Below are positions 33,501 through 45,020 of a stretch of 45,020 bases of DNA, piece after piece (position 1 is the first letter of the stretch; each line of letters starts with the position of its first letter). Under the pieces are notes generated by a model. That model ran no database searches. It was given only the letters and a program-made list of their open reading frames with translations, and had not been told where the DNA came from. The translations under genes and the position numbers were made by a program. The stretch lies in assembly GCA_009602725.1 (NCBI GenBank), contig WELB01000057.1, positions 323,310 to 368,329 of the forward strand, read 5' to 3'. Origin of the DNA: Spirogloea muscicola. Lineage: Eukaryota; Streptophyta; Zygnematophyceae; Spirogloeales; Spirogloeaceae.

Positions 33501-36500
33501 TCCCGAAGCTCAGTAGGAAATGTTGCAATGATGGACGCGGAGTCCATGTCCACTGGCTGTCCCTCCACCGCAGCAGCATGTGCTCGCATCAACCGCCTAG
33601 CTCTCTGCTGCGCCAATACCTCTGCCTGAATATCTGGTGGTAGAGCAGCCAAAAATTCTGGATCAAGCTCCTCCTCACCCTCCTCGCGTGGTGGAAGCCC
33701 TTCTGAGGCCCCAGCGATGCCTGCGACAGCGGCAGCAACATTCCTGGTTGCTGTGCTGGAGGATGCTAACACCTCAGCCCTGAGCTGCTCTGGAAGGGCC
33801 TCGAGAAAAGTGGGATCTATGCCACCTCCTCTCACAGAGACCTGAGTCTCATCTGCAGTAGCATTTGGCATCTCCTGCTCGTCAGCTGGAGCACTGGCTG
33901 CGGTGCTGGCCTCTCTTGCAACACTGGCTGCCATATGAGCTGGCTCTGTGGAAGTGCCACCACCCTCAGCACTACTATCTGCGGGGGGCCTCGATGCCTG
34001 GCCCTCCAATATGCTTGTTGCCACTGTTGCTTGTTGAACAGGCTGGCATTGCTCAGGAACAGGTTGCAAGCCTGTAGGAGGTGAAACCTCTTCCATTGGC
34101 ATGGCCGAAGCACTAGAGGAGCTGCCAGGGACAGCATCTTCCTGGCCCACAGCTTGTGCTGGGTCGCCGTCAGCGCTCCCAATCTCCACCTCCAAACTTC
34201 GAAGGCTTTCGCCCACAGTTGCTGCGCTACCACCACTGTCCTGGCTTGCAGCACCATGTCCTCCTCCCATCTGAATATCAGATCCAGCAGGGCTTCCTCC
34301 CACAGGTCTTTCCACCAGTATTGGTGATTCTTGTACTGGCTCACGCAAGTGCCCGCTGCTTGTGGCTGCGGTGACTTCAGGCGCGACCTCGCTCTCGACG
34401 CCACGCGTGACAGCGACTGCATCAGGTGGGCCAGTAGTCGGCTGCGTTGAAGCATGAGCAGCTGGTTGTGGGCTCATCTGGTCCACAAATTGCTCCTCAA
34501 TAGCTTGCGCCATGCGCGCAGCTAATTGCCCGTCTCGCCAGGGCTGCCCATCATCCGTCCAACACGTGAGCCTTCCACCAGGTACATCTGCTCTGTGGCT
34601 GCGGTGGTGGTGGTGGTGGCGATACAGCGCGTGGGCCTGTCTGCTGCCATTGCCGCCAACCACGAAGGAGGACGGCTCCAACAATGAAAAGTCAGCAAGC
34701 GAGTGGAGCTCGCCGCCAGCTCTGTCATTGGGAAAAAGCAAGCCATCTCCATCTGCTGCTGCTCTCATCTGCTCTGCAAGCTCAGCACCGCGGTCCCGGG
34801 TGCTGTTGGGGACTGCCAAACCTCCGCCCTCGTAGAGTAAGAAGTGTGCTATATCCCCGAGTCCGTTTGATGGCCCTCCACCAGCCAGCAAAGACTCCCG
34901 GTCTGCCGTTGCCAGGGCAGCCCATTGATTCGCTGCGGCCTCATTGCCACCTCTGTTGAGAGAGAGGCGTGGCCGGGCAAGGAGGGGGTGAGGGAAGGCA
35001 CTTCTATCGCCGCTGGCTCCGCCACCAGCGTCTCCGCTGCCTACAGCCCCAGTTCCACTGGCTGCGCCTGCCGGGCCCGAGAAAGCACGGTAACCGCTCT
35101 GCCTCCGCCTCTCTGACCGAACGAGGTTGCTGAAGATGTCATTGATGTTCTCAAAGGCGGCGCCAGTGGCCATGCCTGGGATGTCGAGAAGGCCACCTGC
35201 TGCAGCTTGCCCCAGCAGCTGCACATGGTTGACGCCCGTCAAGCCATCCCTCCATCTCACCTCAATGACGCGTTCATCTTCCAAGTTCTCTCCACCCTGC
35301 GCCCCCTCTTCCCCCTCACCTTCCACCTCCTCCTCTTCTTCCTCCTCTTCTTCTTCCTCCTCCGCATCCTCCTCTTCTTCCTCTACAATGTCGTTCTCGT
35401 AGTCGTCTAAACCATGGTTGTCTTCGTGATCCTCCCCGTCCGTCTCAGGTGGAGAGCCAGGGATACCTTCCTCTCCCTGGAGGAACATGGCAAAGGGGGA
35501 AATTTGAGCAAGCCAGCCACACAGAGAGGTATGCATGTGTTATTACTGTGAACACGACAAGTATGCCAATATAATTAATAAGAGGAACACACCTCCACGT
35601 CCTCCCCCTCCTCGTCTTCCTCGTCCTCATCGTCGTCTTCATCGTCTTCATCCTCTTCGTCATCTTCGTCGTCGTGGTCCTCTCCACCCCCTTCACCGTC
35701 CATATCGTCCTCATCATCCTCCTCCTCCCTGCCAAGATCATGCTCCATTCTGAAAGTCATGGAAACAGCAACAGTCTCCAGATCTGTCGCGTCTTCGGCT
35801 GCCTCTCGCAACATCTCCTCCTCCGCTTCCTCAGCACTGGCCTGTTGCTGCAGCATGTACTCCTCCCGCAGGAGCTCCTCCCTTTCCCTCTCGCGTGCTC
35901 TTTCACTTCCCACATCTGCTTCTGCTTCTTGCAGGGACTCCACGCCCTCCTCGCGATGATCCTGGCCTGCACTTTCTGGGCCACCTCCTTGCCAAATGTC
36001 GGCCTGCCCTCCTCCTTCTTGCATCACGTCATCAGCTGATGGTTGAGATCCCTCGGCCCTCTGGTTGGGACCTGCATCCAGGTTGCTGGCTCCAGTCGCA
36101 TTATCCGCCTCCGCCGGCAACTCAGCGGCAGGAGCCGGTGCAGCAGACGTCCTACCCAGGACATGCAAGGGCTCTGCGAGCTGGACACGCGTGAGTGCCT
36201 CCAGGGACCTCAGGAGGTTGTTGAGAAGCTTTAGCACGTGCGGATGATCCAAGTCCAAGACCTGGAGGATGCCTGTCAGGGCAGGCACCATCCCAGCTTC
36301 CGTCATAGTCTTTGCCATGTCTGCTGCAAATAGGTTGCCTTGACTGGCACCAAGAGCTGTTGCGTGGACTGGCAGGAGCCGGTGCGTCAGGTCAATGAGG
36401 GCCAGTAGCTTGCGGTTTGAGACCAGGCAGCCGCTGCCCCGCATCTGCTGCACAATCTGCACCTCCTCATTGAGTGCTTTCACGATCTCAGCTACCACCC

Positions 36501-39500
36501 GCCGTCGCCCCTCGCCTGACCTGGCACAGAGCGACAGGATGAAGTATTGGGCCTTCTCCGCCACCTTCTCCGCCTGGTTCAACTTCTCCTCCCCCTCGTC
36601 CTTGGGCTCGGCAATGACAAGGCTGTGGAGGACATGGTTTATGAGCCCCTGCTTTCCTGCTTGGCAGCTTTCTGTATCCCTTCTCAGCACAACCTGAGCC
36701 GCAGCGGAGTAGAGCAGCAGGACCTCCGTTAGCAGCTTCAGGATGAAGACCACTTTTGGCGGGGCTCGCTTGTCCTCTTCTCCTCCAATTCCCACCCTTA
36801 CCTTGCTTTTGCCTTTGCCCTTCCCCAAGCTGGCAGGTGCAGTAGTGTTCCCCTCATCTACTTCCATGGCTGTTGCTAGTTCCTCGGGCAGGTTACTCAG
36901 CTCTGGCCGCCCGCCCATGCTTGGCAGAGGCGACTGCTTGATGGCCCCCAACAGCTGGTCCACAACCTGCAAAAAGGTGTGCGGCACCCTCCTGTGGCTC
37001 CTAGGCTGCTTGCTCGGTTGCTGCGAGCTGGTGGCTTCACCTTGTTCCTTGGCCCTTGCAGTCCTCTCGTCGCTCGCCACCATGGCTGCGGTCCCCTCAC
37101 CGCTCCCCTGCAAGCCCTTCTCTCTTTCCCTTCCCTTTGGCTTCTCTTTGTCCTTCTCTCGCTCCTTGTCCTTCTCCTTTTCTCCTTTCGGAGCAACCAG
37201 CACCACTGTTGGCCTTCCACCAACAATCTCCACTTGGCAGACGGCCATCGCTGCCTGCATGAAGACGGACGGTTCTCTTCCAATGACAGGAGCCATCACC
37301 GTCAGGAACATCCTCAATGGAATGCGACCGTTCTGCCTTGCCAGCGTAGATGTCAGCGTGTGCCGGATTTCGGCCTCCATAGCAACCTGCAACGTCAATG
37401 GGTCCTCCAGCAGGTGCCTGACCACAGCTGAAGCCACCGTCTCGAAGCCAGGGAAGAGACTAAAGGTGGGCAGAGCCAGCAAGGCAGTCAATCCTCCGCT
37501 CTCCAAGAACTTCACTGCCACAGCGTGCGATTTGGTGAGCCGAGTACATGCCTGGAGGACAGCCTGTGTCACGGAGCCTGGCAGATTTTCCTTGAGGAGT
37601 CGGCAGCATATGTCCATCGCTCTCCACTGCTCCGCATCTGTAAGGTACCCTGTCTGCTGGCCGAGGACGTTCGCAAACGGCACCTTGTCCCCTGCATTAG
37701 TGGCAGGCATAGAGGGCCCTGCCTCCTTGCCCAGCAATGCCTGAGGAGCTTCTGATGATTGAGCACTAGCCGCTGGCGACTCTGGCAGGTTATGTTTAAA
37801 CTGCTGCATGGTATCAATGACCAGTAGCAGGGAGGAGATCCACTTCAAGACCGTAGCAGTGCAGCCCGACGCTAATTGGCCCTGCTCCACAAATTGTTCC
37901 ACGAGGTCAAGGACCACCCCTGCAAGGCCAGCCTGCGCTGCAACTTCCCTCAGTGTGCCATCCTCGCTGAGCAAGAGCGCCAGCAGATGCGCAATTGCCG
38001 CTGTCTCGGAGCTCGCTGTGGGCACCTTGCACTCCTGTAGCCTCCTCAACAGGCAGCCAATGATGGACTTCTTGTCCTCCCTGTCTTTTCGGGCTGCCAT
38101 AGTAACTAGCAGATCCGTCAGGGGATAAGCGAGTGTATCTGACTCCCTCAGAATGTTTATTACTATTGCCACCATATCTTCAGTCCCAGGGCCTTTGGGT
38201 AGACCGCCTGCAGCTGAGTCTGCCACCTCATCGCTCTTCCCTTGCTCGGCATTCTGGTCCCTGCCTGTGCTGCCCACCTTCTCCTTCTGCGGCTCGTCCA
38301 CAGTGCCCATTGACATGGCGAGGGCTTGCGCAAGCTCGTCAGCTTCGGCTACCCTTGCTGCCGCGCCGCCGGCACTGTCTGCATCCCCTGCTGGATGGGA
38401 GAACAACCACTCCATGGCCATCTCGACGCTGTTGGTCCCAACTCTTCGCAGGGCCTCCTCAGCTCTTTCTCGGGGAAAACCCATCTCTACAATCACTGAA
38501 ATGGAAGCCTCGTTTGGAGGAACAATGGGCGCCCGAGCAATGTGGAACCCGCCAGGGGTACTGCCACTCTTGGTGGCACTGCCCTCCGCTGAGCCTCGGT
38601 AGACGTGCGTAATGATTGCTACCACAGACTCCACCAGACTGGGCGGGCAATTGTGGAAGAAGGGGTGCGTCCACATGGGCATCACAGCCTCCAGGATCTC
38701 CACCTGCCCACACAACCCACGACTCTAAGGTCCACGAGTCCACCCACACGATGTCATCGATTTGCTTGCCTAGACAACACAGTCAGCTCAGATGCTTGGA
38801 AGCTTCAATAGCTAACATTCACAATAATCAATATCGATGTTCAGAACAAGGGTCTATTTCCAGTTGGTAGAGCTCAACAAGGAAATGTCACGTGATGCAC
38901 AAAGACTTGGCAAATGTCATGATAGCCACACAGTACTGTATCTGCAGTCTGTACAAACCTGCAACATTAGCATGACAGCCTCTGGATCCTTGGGCAGCGT
39001 CATGGTTGATCCTGGCAGGGGCTGCACCAACAAGGCAGCTGAAGCTGGTTGTCCCAAGACAAGGGTAGACGCCACCAATTGCTCAAAGAGTTTGGCAAAG
39101 CTGCGAAGCCCGTCAATCAGCCACGGAGGACATGAATTTGTTCCATCATGTCCAACTTGCACCAAGTTGGTGCCTACACCTGCCACGAGGGATGAGATGA
39201 GTTAGCTACAGCACATCAGGCTCACTTGTACAACGAGACCAATCAAACTGCTACATCAAGTCACAGCTTATCACATTTCTGCAGATTGCCAGCTGAGCTG
39301 TTGTGCAAGCAGAGTACCATAATTCCACAGCAGTTGGCTGGTAGCTCGGAAGAGGTTGAGCAGCTGCTTTACAGCACCATGGCCATAGAGAGCTCCAAGC
39401 ATGGCGGTATTACACAGCCTGCGCCTGTTATCAAATAAAACCGCCGTGATGTCGTCCACGACTCTTCCAATGTAGTGACACTTGACAGAAGTGTCTGGCA

Positions 39501-42500
39501 GCTGCCCGCCTGTTCAGCAAGCAAGTGCTTAGAGTACTGTTTACTTTAACCCTTAAATTCACATGTGACCTGCAAATGAGGATGACACCTGGCTGATCTT
39601 CATCAACCCAGCTGGCCGTGCACACTGCAGTGCATGGCTAAGTGGAAGCAGATCTATGCATATTCTGACTCCTCCACCGTATTTGTGATACACATGCCTG
39701 TCAACTATTTGCAAGAAATGTCAAGTATCAATATGAATATATGTTAGATAACCATCTTGAATTCCAATGCCACACTTGCACTGCTTAGCAGGAGTACCTG
39801 CCATGTTGTCCTGGAATTCCAGACTTTCTTGCAGCAACTTCGCAAGAGCAACTGCCATTGCCTTAGCTGGCTGGCTCAAGTAAACAATGTCCTCCCTGTA
39901 AGATAGCACGGAAACTAGTGAAGAGGTAAGGTATCCAGCGTACGCAAGAAACATGAAAGCATGAATCTTGCTGATAGAAGCACACCAACTTGTGATGTTG
40001 AGAGTGAGGACCATGTGAGCAACTACTGGACTAGCAATGACAAAAGCTACACAGTCATGTGCATCCCACTTATAGCATGCAAGATCCACAATCCAGTATA
40101 GGTGGCTCACCGACGTCGAGACGGTACGATCATTGCTTTACTAAGTGCTACAAACAGGAGTCGTGCAGCACCAACCAGCCGGCCTAGCATATCCACCTGC
40201 ACAATCTCTTGTGGCTTGCCTTTGCTCAGCTCGCTCTGCAGAGGAGCCGTGCTCGCTTCCAGGTCGCCCTGTGTTGCGTCCACATGGCGGGACACTCGAG
40301 CTATCCGCCGACCACCACCATGATTGGTGGCAACTGCTGCTGCAACCCCGTCATCGAGGCGACGCCTGACCATCTGCCTGTTGTGCCGGATGGCCAGCCC
40401 ATCCCCGGCCCCATCGATGCCAGTCATGTTCAGGAAGTCCACATCCATTGCCCACTGACCACCATCTTCTCCTGCACCCGCAGCCGACCCTCCATCTCTG
40501 GACTCCGCGAACTGCACTGCTGCAGTCGTCCCACCAGCTTCCTCATCCCCTTCAGCTGATAGATTTGGAGTTCCTAGCCCAGCAGCTGCAACTTCCCTCT
40601 CTTCCTTCTTGGCCTCTTCCTTCCTGTCGCTTGCCACGGCCAGTTGCCACTGGATCTGTCGCTGAAGCTGGCCAGCATGCCCCAAGACTTCAACATCATG
40701 ACTGCCCATCTCAGTCAGCATGGTTGGCGAACTCCTCACCAGTACAGCTGCTAATGCGAGCAAGCACTCTGCTGCTGCCAGTGACTTGGCCAGCTTCGCT
40801 CGAGTTGAAGCCTCCAGGTCGATGAAATATGTGCCAGCTGTCAACGTCGTTGTCGCGAGCTCCGTGGCTGACCTTAGCTGCTGCCGCATTCTTGAACAGA
40901 CGGCCTTCACGAGTTGACTTGAGTGCTGTGTTGAAAACGCGCGGAGGGTGACAGACATGCTATGTGCTGTGGCCGACCCTCCAAAGCTGACCGGCAAGGC
41001 AGGCAACGTGTAGAGGTTCAAAAGTGCCTCGATGCCCCTCCGCTCAATGAACAAGCGACTGCTGTGTGCATTGGCCAACATGGAGTCCAGCAGTCGTGTG
41101 ACATTGTTGATGGCTTCTAGCAGGAAGCTCTCGAGCTCTGCCCCGTCCAGCTGGGGTGTTACAACTGCAGCTGTGGCAGAGGACAGACCAGCCGGTGGAG
41201 CTGCGCTTTCGCCAGTTGCACTCTCCGTCCCATGCTGGCCCTGCTCACCCCTCTCCTCATGGTCAGTCTCCATTGGGACAGGGGTTTCAGAACTGGACGT
41301 ACCAACTTCAGCACTGCGCACAGCAATGCCTTCAGCTTCAGTCAGGTCTGCCAGCCCCCTTGGATCCTCTACACTCATGTCCCCCTGCAGCCTAACGCCT
41401 TCGCCTGGCTCCTGATCTGCTGACATTGGCGGCCTATCTGAGCTCTGCAGCTCCTCTGGCTCCTCTGGCGTCGCTCCACCAATGCTTGAGATTGTCCTTA
41501 GGATGTCCAGGCTCATATCAATGCCGCTCGGCCTTAGATTTGGAACATGCCGCATCAACTCCTCCAGTCCTGCACCTAGAACCGAGGGCGTCTCCCCTGA
41601 CAAAGCCCGCATGTACTGCTTGTTGGTGAAGACGGGAACGAAGCATTTCAGGGCACCTGCATTCTGGACGTCTTGAAGACCTGAGGTGTTCAAGCAGAGA
41701 GCAATGAGAGCATTTGGCACAGAGCAAATTGCCTCGGCAGGTGGCATGATACCTGCGCAGAAGGTCCATGTGCAGTCTCATGAGAAACAATGGGAAACAG
41801 TCAACTTCTTCTTGACCAAATGGACACTGAGACTACCACAAAATTACGACTACTCTCAGAATGTAGACATATAGAGGTTATAGAGGTATTGCACAGGCTT
41901 CCACATACCCACAGACAGACAAAGACTGCTAGCACATTCGGTACATTGGACAAATCAGGTCTCAGTTGTCCGAGCACATGACATGGAAGACAGCTGGTGA
42001 GCTCAAATGCAGCGTGTAGGTGTCAACAGTCTGCCGTGTTACCTGCGGACAGGGATTTCAGGAAAGCCCTTGGCAGGCCTGCAGCGTCAAGGGCAGGATA
42101 GCAGGTTGGATCATGGTGGATCAAGTCACTCATGACGGAAGCAGCTAGAGAGAATACGCCACCGCCGAACTCTTTTGCGTGCCTGAATATTGTGCTGAGG
42201 CACGCTGGAAGTGCGTGATCCTCAGGGCCGTGCAATCTCACATTGCTACCTGGTGTGTACAGTGCAAGAGCAATTGCCCTTAGCAAAGCCTTGAGAAGCA
42301 ACCTCTGTGAGGAAGTCACGAGGACGTCAGCGGAAGGTGCTGTGCCCTGCACAGGCGCGTCACTGCCCTCCACTATCGGAGATTTGCCTCTGCCTGGCAA
42401 GGAGCCGCTATCCATAGCCTGGGGCTCAGCCATGGAGTGCACATCTGCCTCAGCGATCCTTCTCTCAACCACGCTAAGCTCCGCCTTCAGCCGTTCAATG

Positions 42501-44906
42501 GTGTCATCAAGGCCCCCAATGTCTCGGAAGAGCGATGAAGCCGAGTTGCTGAAGTCCATGAAGGCTTCCAAGATGTGGACAGCAGAACTGACTATGTGTG
42601 TGTGGGAGGGGTTGAGGTCCTTGAGCAATGGTAGCAGGGTGGGGACAAGACCAGCCTCCCTCAGAGCAGCACATCCAGAAGAGCCGGACACTAGAGCCGT
42701 CACCAGCGCCAGCAACGCCTCGACAAAAGGGACGGAGCACCCCCCCGAGTCACCTGCCGCGACTGAACCGATGGCTCTCTGCATGAGGCTTGGCAAGATC
42801 TCCTGATGGCCACCAGCAGAGATTGCCGTCAGCACTGTGGACTGCCTTGAGCGGTCCTGCGCTTGTGCTGCCAAGGCTCGCAAGGCCAGTGTCCTGATGT
42901 CCTCAGGCACCACTTTCTCCAAACGCACCAGCATCACCAGTTCACCAGCAAACTCTGGCTCATTCGCGAAGAAGGTTGTCAGATCCTGGTGGTCGGGATT
43001 GGACTGCAGCAAGACCGTGAAGGCCAAGAGCCGCACCCGGACATAGTCCTGCCTGCTTGCTAAAGACGTGAAGGCCCTTGCAAACCGCAGCTGCGTCAGC
43101 AGAGCAAATCGTAGCTTCCATGGAACGTGGTGAGCTGCCACCAGCTCCTCCAAAAGCTCCAAGTCAGTGTGCACGTTCTCATGCACAGCTGGCATGTTAA
43201 TGACCTGTCGACCAGGAGTAGCCCTGCTCTTTGCCCCATCAGCACTTTTGCTGCCATCCTCCGAATAGAACTCTAAGTGTAAGGTAGAAGCTCTCTGCTG
43301 CACCTCTGCACTGCACGCTCCCTCGACTGAGCAGGCAACCAGCCCCACTCCCTCATCCTTCCCTCCCCAGCCTTGTGAGAGGCAGAAGAGACGAGCATTG
43401 ATACCCGGCTCTCCAGACCACCTAAGGCTCCTGCTCGGGTGAAATGGCTTCCGTACAAATGCTGCCAAAACCCCAAGCGCTCCTAGTACAACTCTGACAT
43501 CTGTGTATGCCAGTAGCAAAGACATATGCTGCAACACACCACCCAAAGTCGATATCAGCTGATGTCAGTTGCATGATCCCAGGAGATAGGTCTAGCACAT
43601 AGGCAGATGAATTTCAAAGAGGAAACGCCAAGTGGGAGATTTGCCAATGGTAAATGAGAGTGCACAGCCCCTCGTCAAACGTAATTAACCCCATGTCGAT
43701 TATGGCCTCTGTCTAAGGAAGGTGTACATGGCTTCTATCCTTGCCCAACCCTGGACCCCAAGTTTTCTTCTCACCTCGCATGAATTGTATAAGTGTTTGT
43801 TGACGCAATTCTCCAGGATGAGCCTGGTCACCCGCAGTATCTGCAGGACTGCTTCTGTTGGGAATGGACCATCCACTCTGTGCACCTCAGTGTCTCTAGG
43901 GCTTTTGTCAAAGTGCAGGTCTGCCCTTGGCTTGACATGAACCTCAAAAAACGCATCAAAATGGTTCAGTAAGTCGATCCAATGGTTGAAGTCACCCTGC
44001 CAATACATGAGACAAAAAGGACAGGGCTGTCAGCAAGCTGTGCCAGAATGCTACATTCTTCTTTATCTCCTCATCCCTCAAGCTTTGAGGGGTTCTACAT
44101 CTCTGTTTTGCAATAATAGCTGCCACTTCTATGCAAGTGCTTTCAAATGACAGATAGTTTGAGTGGTAAACAAAGCACTTCGTTGTCATAAGTACAAACA
44201 ATTGGCTTCCGATTGTAGATAGAGAAACCAACATCAGCCTGAACATCAACTCCCAAATCCAGGCCCCCCACACCAAGCATGCAAGAGGGCCCTGCTGCCA
44301 GGCACCACACCACTCTACCAATTGCAAGGGAGAGTGGACGAGGTCACGACTGAGGAACCTCACGATTGGTTTTGATGTACTCTCTTGACAAGGGGGGCCC
44401 TACTTTGCCAAGGGTAGCCCTTATCTGCAACTAATGTATACACGTGTAATTATGGAGAGTAACAGCATACCTTCTCATTGTCCAACCGAAGGGCAGCCAG
44501 AGGTACCTCGATTTTCTCCAGAGGTGTGCTTGTGATCTCGTCTATGATTGCCCGCACTCTAGCAGGCTTCACCAGCAAGGAGACCAACAAGGCCGTCAGT
44601 GAACAGAGCAGGCGGTTGCTGCTTCGTCCTAGGCCTCTCACTTGTTCTGTGGGCTTTAGGTGACCGGAGCACGGTGCAGGACTTCGCCGCTGAGCATCGC
44701 GCGGAAAACCGGCACTGGAGCACAACACAGGCGACCCCGCTCCTGGCCCCGAGCTGCCAGAGGGGCGTTGCCAGGACAGGCTCGCATGTGGTGCATGTGG
44801 TGCACGACGTGCGCCGCAGATTGACTCGGACGATATGAAGAAGGGCCGCACAAGGCGCCGGGTTTTCCCTCACCGGCTCGACGCCCCTCTTCTTCTTGGC
44901 CTTCAT
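27531..44906 (-). CDS. UPL1: Giant HECT E3 ubiquitin ligase, UPL1/UPL2 type
   Basis: Ubiquitin-protein ligase of the plant UPL1/2 (HUWE1-like) class. Exons (descending): 44906-44874, 44566-44471, 43996-43775, 43528-42043, 41752-40111, 39895-39798, 39509-39318, 39179-38959, 38703-35593, 35476-33497, 33303-32956, 32783-32582, 32239-31953, 31844-31405, 31197-30975, 30834-30091, 29932-29696, 29565-29419, 29291-29211, 28842-28617, 28448-28309, 28024-27918, 27633-27531. They total 12,366 bases (4,121 residues; Arabidopsis UPL1/2 are about 3,700) and every junction is in frame. Domains in order: N-terminal armadillo-like DUF908/DUF913 region ([35 protein letters not shown]), UBA (about 1396-1434, [20 protein letters not shown]), UIM ([12 protein letters not shown]), long acidic runs at the exon 9/10 border, DUF4414 with ubiquitin-binding-like repeats ([34 protein letters not shown]), and the HECT domain ([20 protein letters not shown]) with catalytic Cys4088 in [14 protein letters not shown]. 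The end is EANEGFGFG. Confidence 0.96.
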
Positions 44907-45020
44907 GATGCCGACGCCCGGCCACCTCCCGCTTCCTCCGCCAGCAGGCCCGCCCGCCCGGCGGGCCTTGCTATGCGCAGGCCGCCCCGCGGCCTCCCCC
45001 CGCCGCCGCGCGGGCGGCGC
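44907..45020. other. GC-rich 5' flank of the HECT ligase gene
   Basis: Very GC-rich sequence upstream of the ligase ATG, presumably leader and promoter; too short to call any element. Confidence 0.5.

Noticed and set aside
36743-37744. 333-codon plus-strand frame
   Set aside because: Antisense shadow of the large exon 9 of the HECT ligase, whose protein is clearly family-like.

Overview
The window looks like nuclear DNA of a green alga, most likely a streptophyte (charophyte-grade) alga. The genes are split by many short introns, nearly all GT-AG. Three things point to the streptophyte side: a plasma-membrane H+-ATPase ending in the plant-type YTV tail, a NAC-type DNA-binding domain, and a kinase-like domain resembling plant U-box/receptor-like cytoplasmic kinases. 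The species cannot be named from the sequence. First exons are very GC-rich and later exons much less so.

Layout: (1) 73-3299 (+), biosynthetic threonine deaminase, nine exons, cut at the 5' end by a 72-base run of A at the window edge. (2) 4726-7712 (-), three exons encoding a NAC domain that continues, inside one uninterrupted 740-codon exon, into a degenerate plant-type kinase domain. Further coding-like exons at 7782-9361 (-) may be its N-terminal part, but the last junction does not keep frame. (3) 9362-15496, a 6.1 kb gene-poor region with several broken copies of one retroelement family, both orientations, then a GC-rich leader. (4) 15497-22393 (+), plasma-membrane H+-ATPase, 21 exons, 971 residues, all junctions in frame. 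(5) 23730-25832 (-), 20S proteasome subunit beta-1, with the exon holding the catalytic Thr apparently lost in a 183-base run of N. (6) 25833-27530, a second small patch of the same retroelement family. (7) 27531-44906 (-), a UPL1/UPL2-type giant HECT ubiquitin ligase, 23 exons, 4,121 residues, all junctions in frame.

Gene relationships: threonine deaminase and the NAC gene converge, as do the H+-ATPase and the beta-1 gene. The NAC region and the H+-ATPase diverge across the repeat-rich spacer. The proteasome subunit and the HECT ligase lie head-to-tail on one strand, so the right half of the window is devoted to ubiquitin-proteasome protein turnover. No tRNA, rRNA or CRISPR array was recognised.

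The most unusual item is the NAC-pseudokinase fusion. Exon borders were derived by hand from splice consensus, reading frame and family resemblance. No alignment or transcript evidence was available.
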